Origin: Pararge aegeria
Lineage: Eukaryota; Arthropoda; Insecta; Lepidoptera; Nymphalidae
Length of the DNA: 64,000 bases
Direction of reading: 5' to 3'
NCBI RefSeq assembly: GCF_905163445.1
Contig: NC_053181.1
Location: 20,310,001-20,374,000, forward strand
Translations under genes and position numbers: made by a program
The notes under the pieces: generated by a model
Told to the model about the DNA's origin: nothing
Database searches by the model: none
The model's input: the letters and a program-made list of their open reading frames with translations, nothing else
Shown: in pieces, positions 53,184 through 64,000 of the stretch
Numbering within the stretch: the stretch's first letter is position 1
Layout: every line of letters begins with the position of its first letter

Positions 53184-53790
53184 ATGGCTTTACAAATATT
53201 TTAGGCTTAAATCTTAAGGTATGGCCTAATATTACATATTATGTTCAAATTGATACAAAGTTTATCTGTAGAATATTAAAAAAAAAGGTTTTTTGTCGAT
53301 TCGGTGGCAATTCCTCGAAATACTAGGTTCTATATCGCTTGCGATATCTCTCATTTCGGATTACCCCTTGTATGAAGACTATTACAGCGTATTTATTACG
53401 ATCATCTCTTACTTTCTATAATTTGTTCCTTCTATAATATAGTTATTTTTAAATTAAAAAAGGTTTGGCTTGAGCTATTTATTTCACACACATTATTTTT
53501 ACACTAATTATAAAAAAAATCCACAAACCTTTGAAAAATGGCAGACTAACTATTATCAGGGGTATATAGATAGATAGACACGTATCTGTACAAATTAAGG
53601 ATTTTGCGAGCAAAAGTTGAGTCCAAATTAAAACAATACAACCAAAAACTCCGAGTCCAGAGCGCAGTTTGTCACAGAATAGCAGTGGCCGTTAAATTTT
53701 ATTTAACTTTGAAACTTTGCGATACGTGTTGAAACACCCGCTTTATGACGGCACACTGCGGAAAAACATCGTCATTAATACTTAGACTAT
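53184..53790. other. No gene seen
   Basis: AT-rich unclassified DNA. Confidence 0.4.
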
Positions 53791-53913
53791 TCATATAAAC
53801 ACCCAGACACTGAAAAACATTCATGCTCATCACACAAACATTTTCCAGTAGTGGGAATCGAACCCATGGCCTTGGACTAAGAAAGCAGGGTCGCTGCCCA
53901 CTGTGCCAGTTGG
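53791..53913 (-). mobile_element. SINE S1, copy 10, head half
   Basis: Reversed copy truncated in the body: 'tcatataaacacccagacac', box B complement 'gtgggaatcgaacccatgg', 'cagggtcgctgcccactgtg'. Confidence 0.75.
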
Positions 53914-54566
53914 ACTTTAGTATATATGTACTACGAAAGTACTGGTCTTTAGTCGATCTCTCTGTGGAGATAACAATCTTTGAAATATAATCAACTCTGC
54001 TCTGCTCCAAATTTTTCTGGTTTGAAGGTCTTGGAACTTGATTGGGATAACAGTCACAAAAAGTGAAACGAGCGAGCACTTTCTAGAGTGAAGAAAATAA
54101 TGCTTGTAAATGGTGCGTGGTGTAAAGAGTTGGTCAGTTAAGGTAGAAACAAAAATTTTATCGATTATTTAGTGGCAACATATTGCAAATGTCTTTCATA
54201 TAATCTTCAATATCTCCCACCAAAACTTAGCGTACAATATCACGAGTTGTCGACAATTATTGAAACTTTTAAAGTGCAATATTGTGTATCTCAGGCGGAC
54301 AAATTCGCTATTTTCTCTGCCATCTGAATCCACTGGGGTTTGGTTTTGCTAAACTTTTGTTGCTATTTGCTTCAAAGATTCAATTATTATGTCCCACGAA
54401 AGGCGCTGAACTTTATAAGTACTTCGGTGCTTTCTTCTTTATACGCATAAAGTTAGATAACCAAACTAAAGTTAGATAGCTAAAGTTTTAATGAAAAATA
54501 ATGATTCCTATCACGTTCATTACAGTAAGACTATCGCATTTGGGCTACTTCGTCTATCATTACACC
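53914..54566. other. No gene seen
   Basis: Unclassified; the 126-codon minus frame 53699-54079 crosses SINE S1 copy 10 and is not supported. Confidence 0.4.
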
Positions 54567-54752
54567 CGGCTAAGTTTGTGGTAGGCTTCTCCTTAGACCA
54601 GGGCGCGTTTGGAAGCCTCGTAGCTTCAAGTTTACGAATATAGTTATCGCCATAACTACTCACTACTATATACACAATCTGTAGGCAATCAACGCATCAA
54701 AAGTGCCATCTATGTGCCTTTTTGAAATAAGAAATATTTGACTTTGAATTTA
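54567..54752 (+). repeat. GTGAGATGGTGATAAC-family repeat, unsplit reference copy
   Basis: 'ggctaagtttgtggtaggct', 'agaccagggcgcgtttggaa', 'acgaatatagttatcgccat', 'caacgcatcaaaagtgccat', 'gaaatatttgactttgaatt'. It shows the uninterrupted order used to verify the LTR insertion at 22646. Confidence 0.75.
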
Positions 54753-55731
54753 CGGTCTTCTGGTCTAAAAAAGTTTCAGAGGGAAAGATTTTAACTGATG
54801 TTTAAAGTAAAAGTCAAACGGTTTAGCACTTTCTATACAAACCTTATTTATTTTACGCGGTATAGTAATGGTGAGATGATGGTTTTATTACATAATTTTG
54901 CGAATTGTTATTGTGCTTTGTAAGGAAATAAAATATAAATATTAAATGTGATAATATAAATCGAGCAAATAAAAATTATAGGCAGGTACAATTATATTTG
55001 CAAAAACTTAACAAAGCTGAAGAAAAGAAATACTAAGTGGGCGAATTTTGTTTCTTTTTATAGTATTTATTGATAAATCAAGCAGTGCGAGGTTGCAATC
55101 AAGAGCTAAGTTGTAGTGGGACAAAAAAATAAACTATCTTTATGCGAATATTCGCTGCCTCGCCGTTCTGCTTTCATGAAATATCCGAGTCGAGTTAATA
55201 TTTCCCAATTGCTGGAACTAAAAACAAGCATTTTATTGCTAACTTTAGGAGGATCGCTGGGAGTAGAAATTAAATTTTTCAACCAAATTCCGCCTTTGAG
55301 TTAAAATTGTAAAGACTTCAGATGTCGAGACTGAAATTCACAACAACTTTCGACCTAACCATACTAGACATTTTTGAAAGTCATCGAGCAAATAGAACTC
55401 CCCTTGAAGTTCAAAATGGCGAACGAAATGATAGAATTTGGTCAAAAGTTTTAATTTAATCGAGAGCGATAACATTTGTGGTAGTGAAAATGCAATAAAA
55501 CACGGCGTTCGCGAATTTTCGTGACACCTTTTCGTCAAATATCCTTAGTGCCCGAAGACAATGTTTTTAAACAGTGTGCATAAGCCAGTGGTGAGTTATC
55601 CCAGATAATAGTGTTTGCTTACGGATCTCATAAAGAGGCTCAGAGCATAGCCACTTTAACGGGCGATGTAGAGTCATGCTCCGAGTATCTCTTTTCTACG
55701 TGATAAAATGACAAATAATATTTATTTCTCC
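54753..55731. other. No gene seen
   Basis: AT-rich unclassified DNA; opposite short frames only. Confidence 0.4.
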
Positions 55732-55737
55732 ATCGAA

Positions 55738-55775
55738 GAACCAAAGCTACTGACATAGTCGAGTAAGTCGCACGC
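55738..55775 (+). repeat. RTE-like LINE scrap
   Basis: 'agaaccaaagctactgacat' and 'agtcgagtaagtcgc' match the start of the TDIAQR segment at ~7940. Confidence 0.5.
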
Positions 55776-55783
55776 AGTACAAC

Positions 55784-56058
55784 TAAATAAATAATAAATA
55801 AATAAAAACACTACGAAAGTACACACACCGCCATCTAGCCCCAAAGTAAGCGTAGCTTGTGTTATGAGTGCTAAGATGACTGATGGATATATATTTTTTA
55901 ATGAATAATATAGATAAATACTTATAAAATACATATAAACACCGAGACACTGAAAAACATTACTCTTCATCACACAAATATTTTCCAGTAGTGGGAATCG
56001 AACCCACGGCCTTTGACCCAGAAAGCAGGGTCGCTGCCCACTGCGCCAATCAGCAGTC
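55784..56058 (-). mobile_element. SINE S1, copy 11
   Basis: Full reversed copy from the (AAATA)n tail through 'ccgccatctagccccaaagt' and box B complement 'gtgggaatcgaacccacgg' to 'gcgccaatcagcagtc'. The 112-codon minus frame here is SINE-derived. Confidence 0.85.
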
Positions 56059-56204
56059 AAACCTAACGGATTTTGGTATTCTGGAGGGTCGGCCCGTACT
56101 AAGAAAGCTCAGTGTTAGTAGACATACCACTAGGTTTTCTTTAGTTTAATTACAGTATGCAAGTTACTTGACTATTACTCTTGACTCCTATCTTAAAGGA
56201 TTGT

Positions 56205-56320
56205 AAGAGCTGATGCAGCCTGCAGAAGGTAGAGCGTTTAACCTGCTAGTGGTATTCTCCGCGGCATCATATCGGATCGCTAAATCGCTTGGTGGCACGT
56301 AATTGTCGCTAAGATAGTAA
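56205..56320 (-). repeat. SINE (GGTCTGGTGGG family), reversed partial
   Basis: 'agctgatgcagcctgcagaa', 'tttaacctgctagtggtatt', 'cgctaaatcgcttggtggca' and 'taagatagtaactag'-like sequence in reverse order. Confidence 0.55.
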
Positions 56321-58119
56321 CTAGATATATAAAAAAAAATTGCTGTTTGTTAGAACCGATTTGGTAAATTTTGGTATTAAAACAGATAACCAGGGAAGGT
56401 TTAAACGGTGAGATAATATGAAAAAAAAGTAAAAAAAAAATGGTATGGAAATAATAAAAAAAACGTTGTATATGTTGCCTGTTTTTAGATCTGAAAAATA
56501 TACATATACTAGCCGTGCCATACGGTTTTTTTGCGTTAACTAGTCTATACTTCTCAATAAATCAGCTACCTAACGTAAAGATTCTTTCAATTGTAATAGC
56601 AGTTCACATACAAACAAAGTACTAATAAATATTAAGTTCGGATTACAATTACAAAATTACGGATACAAATTTTTTCAACATACAACTGGGGTTTGAACGA
56701 ATAATGTATCTACGATCAGCTAGTCTATACCAGTATTATAAAGAGGTAAAGTTTGTGAGGTTATCTGGGATTACCCACGATTTTGAAAAATCTTTCACCA
56801 ATAAAATAATTATTAAATAGTATTGGATAGAGTGCAGAGGTATATATATCTGGGAACTTGGCTGACTGAAAAATGGGACAATAAACAGAAATTAAACCCG
56901 GAAAGAAGTCCGAAGAATAAAGAAGAAGAATTAAATAATAAAGCATTATTCTAAGGGAATATACAGTAAACCGAAGATGTAGCTAGCTCTGTGTAATGCT
57001 GCCACGATAGATTTAGCTGTAAAGCTGTACAATAGAAACGAAGGTTATTTATTTTAATCCCTGGTGACTACTACCCTATAGCTTTTCCGAGATAAAAAAA
57101 ACAGATGCCCATCTCCAGAGTATAAGCTAAATGCTCAAAAAAGCTCTATTCAAATTATATTTACTATAACAAGCATCGTTGTAAGCCAGAGTCAGGCAAA
57201 CGCAAAGTTATGAAGTGTACCGTTGTACGTCACGAAGTTAAGCAATTTAAGCTCATAACATACGTTACGGGTTACGCGGTCGTGTTGCGAGTTTGGTCGC
57301 CCTTTACGGCATCCCTATCGTTGAAAATACATTATGCGGGCAGATTAAGGCTACATCCATTGTGAAGTACGTTTTCACTGACGCAGTTTCACAGTTAATA
57401 TATAAAGCTGAGGTGTTTGTGTGTTTACTTGAACGCGATGATCTCAGGAACTACTGGTTGATTGGCTATAGGCATATATCATCACGATAAGACCAATGGG
57501 AGCATAGCACCAATGTTGGTTGGAATGTTTCAAAAACGGCGTTTTTTTCCTTTTGAGAGCTTTCGCTGCGTAAACGGTTAGAGTTCCGATAAAATCATGT
57601 GTCACAAAGTTTTTCCCCTTTAAAAGTTCTAAAAAAACGACAGCATATATCTATCTTTTAAGGTTGACTTATACTGGACACTATCGGGACCGCTACAGAT
57701 ATAAAATGAAGAAAATCTCCAGTACAAAGTGTAAAAACTTAAGGGTAGGCTTTTTATAACAATGTTTTTTATAATTCGTACAAGAGTTTTTCTTTAATTT
57801 TTTTATAATCTGCCCGTTTGTGCATACGGTTTCTGTAATTTCTCAATTCTGTGATAAAACAGTAATAAACTTAGACGTAGGTACAAATAACACACAATAT
57901 TAAGTCGAATACAGACGACAAAAGCGTATCCGAGTTCGTTAAGCGACAAAAGAGCGTGGAGTGGAGTAAGCGAGGAAATAATTGAGTTGTTTATCACAGT
58001 GAGACAAACTAGGTACTCACAGCGGTTATAACGTCTCATTATAAACAGATTATAGAAACAGCAAAACATCAACCGTCTGAGAGTCAAGTCAAACTGTATT
58101 TCAGGTTCCAATGCACATA
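56321..58119. other. No gene seen
   Basis: AT-rich and largely unclassified. 57695-57720 ('atataaaatgaagaaaatct') resembles the interior of the hAT-like MITE fragment at 63309. Confidence 0.4.
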
Positions 58120-58278
58120 CTCACAGGCAGTGGCGTGCACAGGGCCTTCGACCAAAGTATGCATAAAGCAGGAAAATGGCATAAAATGAAAAATTTCCCC
58201 TCAAATAAGAGTTATATTAAATAATTTGGGTATGCAGTGCTTTTGTGCATGTATGAAGAGCACGCCACTGCTCACAGG
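58120..58278. mobile_element. hAT-like MITE, 143 bp, with perfect 8-bp duplication
   Basis: CTCACAGG lies at 58120-58127 and again at 58271-58278. Between them the element starts CAGTGGCGTGCAC and ends GCACGCCACTG. It is 143 bp, the same as the copy at 20021-20163, in the opposite orientation. Confidence 0.9.
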
Positions 58279-58294
58279 TTTATGTTTAAACATA

Positions 58295-58626
58295 TCCCTA
58301 CTTAATATTATACATGTGAATGTAAGTTTGTTTGTTACGCTTTCACGCAAAAACTACTGAACAGATCATCATGAAACTTTGTACACATATTCCTGAAGGT
58401 ATTAGAAGTAATACAGGACGCTTCTTTTGGGAGAGGGGACAAAAGTGTTCGACGATTTTACACCATAACGCCGTCAAATGATAACCGATTTAAATAATTA
58501 ATTACTTACTTTTTTTATATAAGAATACACAACTTAAAAATTTCAGTAGAATTACACCTAAATTGAATGCCACATGTCTTTCAAAAAACAAAAACAAGCG
58601 CAGACGAAGTCGCGGGCAACAGCTAG
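58295..58626 (+). mobile_element. Non-autonomous Helitron, 332 bp, complete ends
   Basis: 5' end A|TCCCTACTTAATATTATACA, body 'gtttgttacgctttcacgca', 3' end 'gcgcagacgaagtcgcggg' (hairpin) and caacagCTAG|T. Same family as 10747-11156. Confidence 0.85.
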
Positions 58627-58870
58627 TTTGGCTATAAATGTGAAAGTGTGGATGTATGCATGTTTGTTACGCATTCAAGCAAAAACGGCATGCATGTAGT
58701 CTTTGACATGGAAAATAACTTGGGAAAATTTTATCCTGATTCCTTAAGTAGTTCCCGAGGGAAAATTTATAATTGTTTACGAGCTAAGCCGCGGGCAGAC
58801 AGCTTTGAAATTTGGTATGCATGTCACCTATGCTGTGGAAAAGGACATGTACTTTCTATATCGATCTCTG
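58627..58870 (+). repeat. Helitron-like fragment
   Basis: 'ataaatgtgaaagtgtggat', 'gtttgttacgcattcaagca', 'ggaaaaggacatgtactttc' recur at 12284-12475. It lies directly against the 3' end of the preceding Helitron. Confidence 0.5.
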
Positions 58871-58919
58871 AAATAGTTCAAGTGGTAAGTAGTATTAAGT
58901 CTTTCTTTCTGAATTGTGA

Positions 58920-59157
58920 ATTTTCTCTGGTCTAGTCTGGTGGGAGATTTAAGACGTATCTAGTTACCCCCCTACCGATAAAGAGGTGCCGCTTAGTGAT
59001 CTAGCGTTCCGGTACGATGTCACATAGAAACCGATTAGGGCTATGGATATAACTATATTACTTCTTACCAGGTAAGTTCGCTTCAATCTTAGACTGCATC
59101 AACACTTCCCACCAGATGAGATCGCAGTCATATGCAATTGCAGTTGAAAAAACGTAA
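58920..59157 (+). mobile_element. tRNA-derived SINE (GGTCTGGTGGG family), headless
   Basis: 'ttctctggtctagtctggtg', 'tagttacccccctaccgata', 'cggtacgatgtcacatagaa', 'atcttagactgcatcaacac' and 'accagatgagatcgcagtca'. Confidence 0.7.
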
Positions 59158-61888
59158 TTCAAAGAGGTTTGAGACCAGCTAGACTTAGTGAGCTACGTCG
59201 TTAAAGGCCTACCTTTGCGGCGCCATAACTAAACTCATCAAAAACTTTCTTTCATTAAACTTTCCAAGATATTTATCCATTAGTCCAACCGCACCCTGTT
59301 TTAGTTGGTAAGGTCGCAGTTATGTAAATCTGTTGAATCTTTATAAAGTTGTTGGATTTAAAAATTTAACAGATTTATTTGATTTATTAATTCGTTTGTT
59401 TGATTGTCTAAAATTGTCTTATTTATTAGTAGTATTTAGAATTGGTTAGAATTTGTAAACGGCAAAAGTTCCCTCACAACTGCTCTAACCTGTTTACGTT
59501 TTTTTTAATTTCGAAGAACGCTATGATAAGTATGTTTTGTATACTGCACTTGTAGTTGCAAGCCGGTATAGCGCTTGCATGATTGCCTTATAATCATCTC
59601 TTTCTTGATACAGTCATAAAATTTAGCACAAGAAAGTAATGCTAGTCATATTTAAAGAACAGTCTGCTGAGTTTATATTGATTATCTTTTTACTCACTCA
59701 GAGCTTGAGAGCACATCAGGGTCACTTGAGAGCACATCAGGTACGCTCATAATAGCTAGAAGGAGTCGCTGTGGTCGGATACGGCCAGGAGGATATACGA
59801 GTCGTACGCAGATAGTTAAACTCTTTGATAAAACTTAACTATTAACAAAAATCGTATAGGCGGGCCCTTAAATCTGCACAGCATATTTTTCGGGCAGCCG
59901 TTTCCATTATTATCATTTCAAAGAGAAAAAAATATACACGGAGTAAGTTGTCATCTTAACATTGTTTGCCGACGACTTTGCCCAAGGAAAATGCGTGGTT
60001 GTCCCTAAATTATGCAACCGTCATAAACCAGAATGAGAGCAACTCGGGATCACGGTCGGCTCTGAAGCCATAAGCTGATAGCGATTTTATATAAAAATGT
60101 CGGACGTCCAGCAATGACTTTTAACAAATTGTCAGCTTCGTTTAACAAACAAATTAATAGCAGATATGGTAAATTTTATAATCACCTCATAACGTTCTTT
60201 ATAAATTTGATGGATTTTTTCAAGCAATATTAGTACCAAGCAGATGGCCCACCTTACCTTACCATAGTAAGTGAAAATCCAAGGTCTATAAACAAAGCTA
60301 CAATTTGCAGAGCATGCAAGTAAAGTCCGACAAAGTGCCGTCTTGTGTTTATTAGCCTGAGGCGTACGTGTTATAAAATAATATACGTGTTGTGCCTGTA
60401 ATTACACCGGCAATCAACACGTTCTGAAAGCAGAACACCGCAATGTTGCTTGGAGGCATAAATAAATATGGTAGTAGTACTTTCCCGGACGAACTCTGTC
60501 ACAAAAATTGGTTGTCTGTAAAGTCTGCTTACTAACGATAGTTGTACATGACAACGTCGTAAGAAAATACTGATGGAATGGTTGCATTTTTCAAAAGATA
60601 ATTTTAATTTTATTTGTTTGATAGATATTATCGTTGCTATAAACAATTGACACCACATTCACTTTACACTGCACTTCATCCTTGCCGACAACATGTAAAT
60701 GTATTATTGTATAGAAGCTGTCCACGCGGACGCATCGCTCACTCAAGTAGGAGAGAGACAGATGTCGCACGCGGAGGCCGACTGTGCCTCTTTGTCGCCT
60801 CTTTGTCGGAGGTAACGCCGCATAAGTCATGTTTTTTCGTGCGTGCAGCCGGCTCCATTGAATTATAAGACGTTGTCACGTCAAAAGCTAATACTATTTT
60901 AAGTTAATACGTTACGCTACCATTATTAAACTAATTCGGCTACAGTTTGGAATGGAAATTTAGAATGTATATCCTGAGTAAAGACAATTGGTAAGCAAAC
61001 AGAAGCTCATAAAAAAAAAGAAAATTACATGCATCATGTACAACAACCCACTTTGTTTGTGGGGAAACCGAACATCGTTCAAAAGTCCAAAATTATTTTT
61101 TTTCAAGTACGCCTAATATGAGTTAGGTCCTCATTCAATTTGGCATTTGAATGTTTTTATTTTTAAACTGCTTGGGGTTTTCTGTAAATAAAATTCTTGA
61201 CTTTTAGTTAGGAAATAGATCTCATTGCCTCCGAGAGTACATTAAAACCATCGCTCTCTGCAACAAAACAAACATATTTTCATAATAATAATCCCACCGA
61301 GAGAACCGCATTGGAGTAGTGTGAACTTGAGAAGAGATGTCTGTGCCCAGTAACGGGACAAATCGCTCCGCTTCTAAATTATCTTCTTCTTCGACAAAAC
61401 ATTATCTCACTAAGTGTGTAAATGGGCTAGAAAATGCCACTTTACGTTCTTGAACATAATTTTTTTTTACTCTATTGGCTCTGAGATCTGCGCTCACTAG
61501 GTCTAGCCAGCCAGCTCTTTCTCGGGCGGCCGCGAGTTTTAGCTCCAGGGACTGCAATTTTGAAGGCATCGACTATTAACGTAACTTTGCGGTCCGCTTC
61601 TAAATTGTACCACACTATAAACTCAATGGTAGACTGTTTTATGCGAGTTATAGTCTACGTTATTAGCTTTTTCTGTTTGCCTTGTGGACGGCAGATTTAT
61701 GTCATATTGTGTAATTTCACTCTCCGCGCACCTAACTACGTATAGGCATCGAGTATAATCCACGTTTCATCTTGGTTAGCTTTAACGTTTAATATTGACG
61801 CTATTGTGGTTATTTTCAGGAGTTCATTAGTTATTTGTTTAGAAGCTTAGTGGCATGTTGTAAGATGGCTTTACACTATAAATAAATA
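59158..61888. other. Longest stretch with little recognised repeat content
   Basis: A reversed repeat of common lepidopteran type lies at ~60385-60500 ('gcctgtaattacaccggcaa', 'cacgttctgaaagcagaaca'). A GC- and CpG-rich patch at ~60720-60860 and another near 61500-61560 ('ctcgggcggccgcgag') could be regulatory DNA. No gene can be supported; frames up to 95 codons overlap on both strands. Confidence 0.35.
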
Positions 61889-62105
61889 AAACTAGCGAAC
61901 CCGCGTGACATCGTCCGCGAATGAGTCGACTTAAAAAATAGCCGTATGTCCAAAATAAATGATTATTAGATTCCAATATAAATGAATCCTAGCTAGATCG
62001 ATTTATCGCCCCCTGTTGAACCCCCCTGTATACTAAATTTCATGAAAATCGTTGGAGCCGATTCCGATATTCCAATTATATATATACAAGAATTGCTCGT
62101 TTATT
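61889..62105 (-). repeat. Helitron-like repeat pair, copy 1
   Basis: 'actagcgaacccgcgtgaca', 'gtccgcgaatgagtcgactt', 'ttccaatataaatgaatcct', 'atcgatttatcgccccc', 'catgaaaatcgttggagccg', 'atacaagaattgctcgttt' recur at 62590-62815. Confidence 0.55.
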
Positions 62106-62344
62106 TGCTTCTATTTGCTTACTCCTTCGAACTACGCAATGTGTTTTGATACAGTTTAAGTTGCAGAATACCAACAATATGTTTTCTCGCATACGTTGCG
62201 AGCATGACGACTGTTGTTTCATTTTATTTTAGTATTTAAATACCTAATGTCATTCAAGAGGAATGTGCAATACTCTGATTAGTCGACAAGGCTCGGTGCG
62301 AAGAACCTATAAAGTATGTCATACTTTTGTTTGAGTAAATAAAT

Positions 62345-62463
62345 AAAAGTCCACCAATCCGCACTGGGCCAGCGTGGTGGACTGCGGCCTTAACATCTTC
62401 TAATGGTGGGAGGAGACCCGTGTCCTGTAGTGGGCCGGTAATGGGTTGATATGATGATGATGT
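62345..62463 (+). mobile_element. SINE 3' half with (ATGATG)n tail
   Basis: 'aaagtccaccaatccgcact', 'gggccagcgtggtggactgc', 'gtgggaggagacccgtgtcc', 'gtaatgggttgatatgatga'. Confidence 0.8.
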
Positions 62464-62589
62464 CTATTACCATTTTAAAAAAACTTGTCAAAGATCATTT
62501 TTTGTCTGAATCTGCGGATCTTTAACATGCCTATTCCCTTCTGTTTTATTTGTGGTTTGACAATATTGTATATATTTATTTATTATTGA

Positions 62590-62815
62590 TATTAATTATA
62601 CTGGCGGGCCTGCGCGACTTCGTCCGCGAATGAGTCGACTTAAAAAAATTGTCGTATGTCCAATATAAATCCGAGATTCCAATATAAATGAATCCTAGCT
62701 AGATCGATTTATCGCCCCCGAAACCCCCTGTATACTAAATTTCATGAAAATCGTTGGAGCCGATTCCGAGATTCCATTTATATATATTTATATATACAAG
62801 AATTGCTCGTTTAAA
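62590..62815 (-). repeat. Helitron-like repeat pair, copy 2
   Basis: Near-identical to 61889-62105 apart from a changed first 20 bp and a different 'ccccgaaaccccct' segment; it ends 'atacaagaattgctcgttta'. Confidence 0.55.
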
Positions 62816-62874
62816 AATATAAGATAGGTATATATAAATTATTATCACTATCTATATATTTAATTGTAAATGTA

Positions 62875-63010
62875 TATCAGCATCTTAGGAACTGTGCCTC
62901 GCTGCGGTGGTTTCGAGGACGTTTTAGATCTTATTTAGTTTTAAATAGTTTAGTTTATTTTAGGTTATATTTGTTAAATTCAACTTAATTTATTCTACTA
63001 TCAATAAAGA
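62875..63010 (+). pseudogene. LINE ORF2 C-terminal scrap
   Basis: Encodes SILGTVPRCGGFEDVLDLI then a stop, the same C-terminus as the minus-strand fragment at 50442, followed by the matching 3' UTR 'ttttaaatagtttagtttat'. Confidence 0.65.
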
Positions 63011-63174
63011 AATACATATTACATTCGTTCACATAATTAAAGTACATAACATAATTTTATTGTAAGTTTTTTATATGTTTAAATTATATTTGTATATATA
63101 GGTTGTTTATTTAATTATGTTTATTTAAATGCACCACCTACCTCTCTTCTTGAGCTGTTTTCAACGCCTTTGGT

Positions 63175-63290
63175 TGCCTGGAAGAGATCGCTATGTAGCG
63201 ATAAGGCCGCCAAATTGTAAACTTTTTGTTAAATTTTTTTACTTATAATATGTTATGTTTATGTGACTGGTGAAAAAAAATAAAAAAAAA
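63175..63290 (+). repeat. LINE 3' UTR with hairpin
   Basis: 'ttgcctggaagagatcgcta', 'tgtagcgataaggccgccaa' and an A-rich end. GATCGCTA...TAGCGAT forms a small hairpin; related pieces lie at 4518, 31530 and 41705. Confidence 0.6.
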
Positions 63291-63308
63291 AAATTGCATG
63301 GCTGTAGT

Positions 63309-63400
63309 CAGTGGCGTGCACAGAGGGTATGCACAGGGTATGCTGATGATATAAAATGAAGAAAATCTTCAGTACGAGTTAAAACTGCTAGTAACTCTTC
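63309..63400. repeat. hAT-like MITE family, left-end fragment
   Basis: It starts cagtggcgtgcacag like the elements at 20021 and 58128, then 'gggtatgctgatgatataaa' and 'gaagaaaatcttcagtacga'. The right end was not found; LINE sequence takes over by 63419. Confidence 0.55.
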
Positions 63401-63418
63401 ACTTACCGCACGATTGAT

Positions 63419-64000
63419 TTTACACGGGGTCGCTCAACAACCGATGCTGGTGTTGAGTTAGTAAAAAATATATTTAAAGCCTGGGAGAAGTCACGGGACG
63501 CACTTGGCGTCTTCTGTGACTTGTCCAAGACTTTCAATTGTGTACAACATGAAACATTAATCAGGAAACTACACCACTATGGAATTCGGGGCATAGCTCT
63601 AGATTTAATGATTTCCTATCTTAATGATAGAATTCAAAAAGTTGACGTGAACGGAAAGCGGTCTAACGGGTCATTTGTGCAAATTGGTGTCCCCCAGGAA
63701 TCTATATTAGGACCCTTCCTATTCCTCATTTATATGAATGACCTTCCTTACCTAGCTGAGGACAATAACGGGATAGTATTGTTTGCTGATGATACATCAT
63801 TGATGTTTCAAATTAAACGTCGTGAAAAAAATCTTGACGATGTAAACATATGTCTCGCTAAAGTAGTACAATGGTTTGAGGCTAATAACTTAGCTCTTAA
63901 CGGAAATAAAAACAAAGAATATTAAAGTCACACTACCGAATGTTAAACAAGTAAAAACCATTGTACAACTTAATAATGAGGAGTTGGATTTGGTGGATAC
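63419..64000 (+). pseudogene. LINE reverse transcriptase fragment, cut by window end
   Basis: The frame runs from FTRGRSTTDAGVELVKNIF at 63419 to a stop at 63923-63925. RT motif A is seen as ALGVFCDLSKTFNCVQHETL, motif B as GVPQESILGPFLFLIYMNDL and the catalytic box as LFADDTSLMF. This is the palm of a Jockey/CR1-like LINE ORF2. Usual copies have DLSKAFDCV; here N replaces the second D. After 'NGNKNKEY' a frameshift leads into KVTLPNVKQVKTIVQLNNEE, which reads on to the edge. Nothing recognisable as the N-terminal part of ORF2 lies upstream. The copy is 5'-truncated and frameshifted, hence inactive. Confidence 0.8.

Overview
The window reads as AT-rich, repeat-dense nuclear DNA from a lepidopteran insect, probably a butterfly. 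The grounds are several tRNA-derived SINE families of lepidopteran type, RTE-like and Jockey/CR1-like LINE pieces, many Helitron ends, and small single-exon genes in a sea of repeats. No bacterial features (operons, ribosome binding sites, CRISPR) are expected and none were seen. The species cannot be fixed from this sequence.

Host genes. Only the left end (about 1.7-7.9 kb) has convincing host coding sequence. Two minus-strand single-exon genes encode small secreted proteins that share an alpha-crystallin/Hsp20-like core. They lie with a decayed duplicate of the 3' end of one of them and a frameshifted reading-frame remnant, so this looks like a tandem gene cluster with births and deaths. 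The rest of the window shows no convincing host gene; a few weak exon or promoter candidates are noted (12.18, 46.9, 60.7 kb).

Mobile elements. The best resolved is a DNA transposon at 35.47-40.26 kb with perfect 29-bp terminal inverted repeats, an AATT target duplication and a 701-codon DDE-type transposase gene that contains an in-frame intron. A 2.0-kb LINE derivative carrying only a gag-like ORF1 lies inside it between 14-bp target duplications. At 22.65-27.11 kb a non-autonomous LTR element with about 1.05-kb LTRs sits inside an older repeat; its interior carries hairpin-forming tandem repeats. Also defined are two hAT-like MITE families with 8-bp target duplications, Helitrons with A|T insertion sites and CTAG ends, a mariner remnant, decayed LINE ORF2 ends, and at least 11 copies of one SINE family.

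Layout. 0-8.2 kb: secreted Hsp20-like cluster with SINE copies upstream of the first gene. 8-22 kb: repeats and apparently unique AT-rich DNA. 22.5-27.2 kb: LTR element nested in a MITE-like repeat. 27-35 kb: SINEs, RTE fragment, MITEs, mariner. 35.5-40.3 kb: Sola-like transposon with nested ORF1-only LINE. 40-63 kb: SINEs, Helitrons, MITEs, LINE ends. 63.4-64 kb: reverse transcriptase fragment running off the window. Repeat calls rest on comparing copies within the window and on remembered family traits; no database search was possible.
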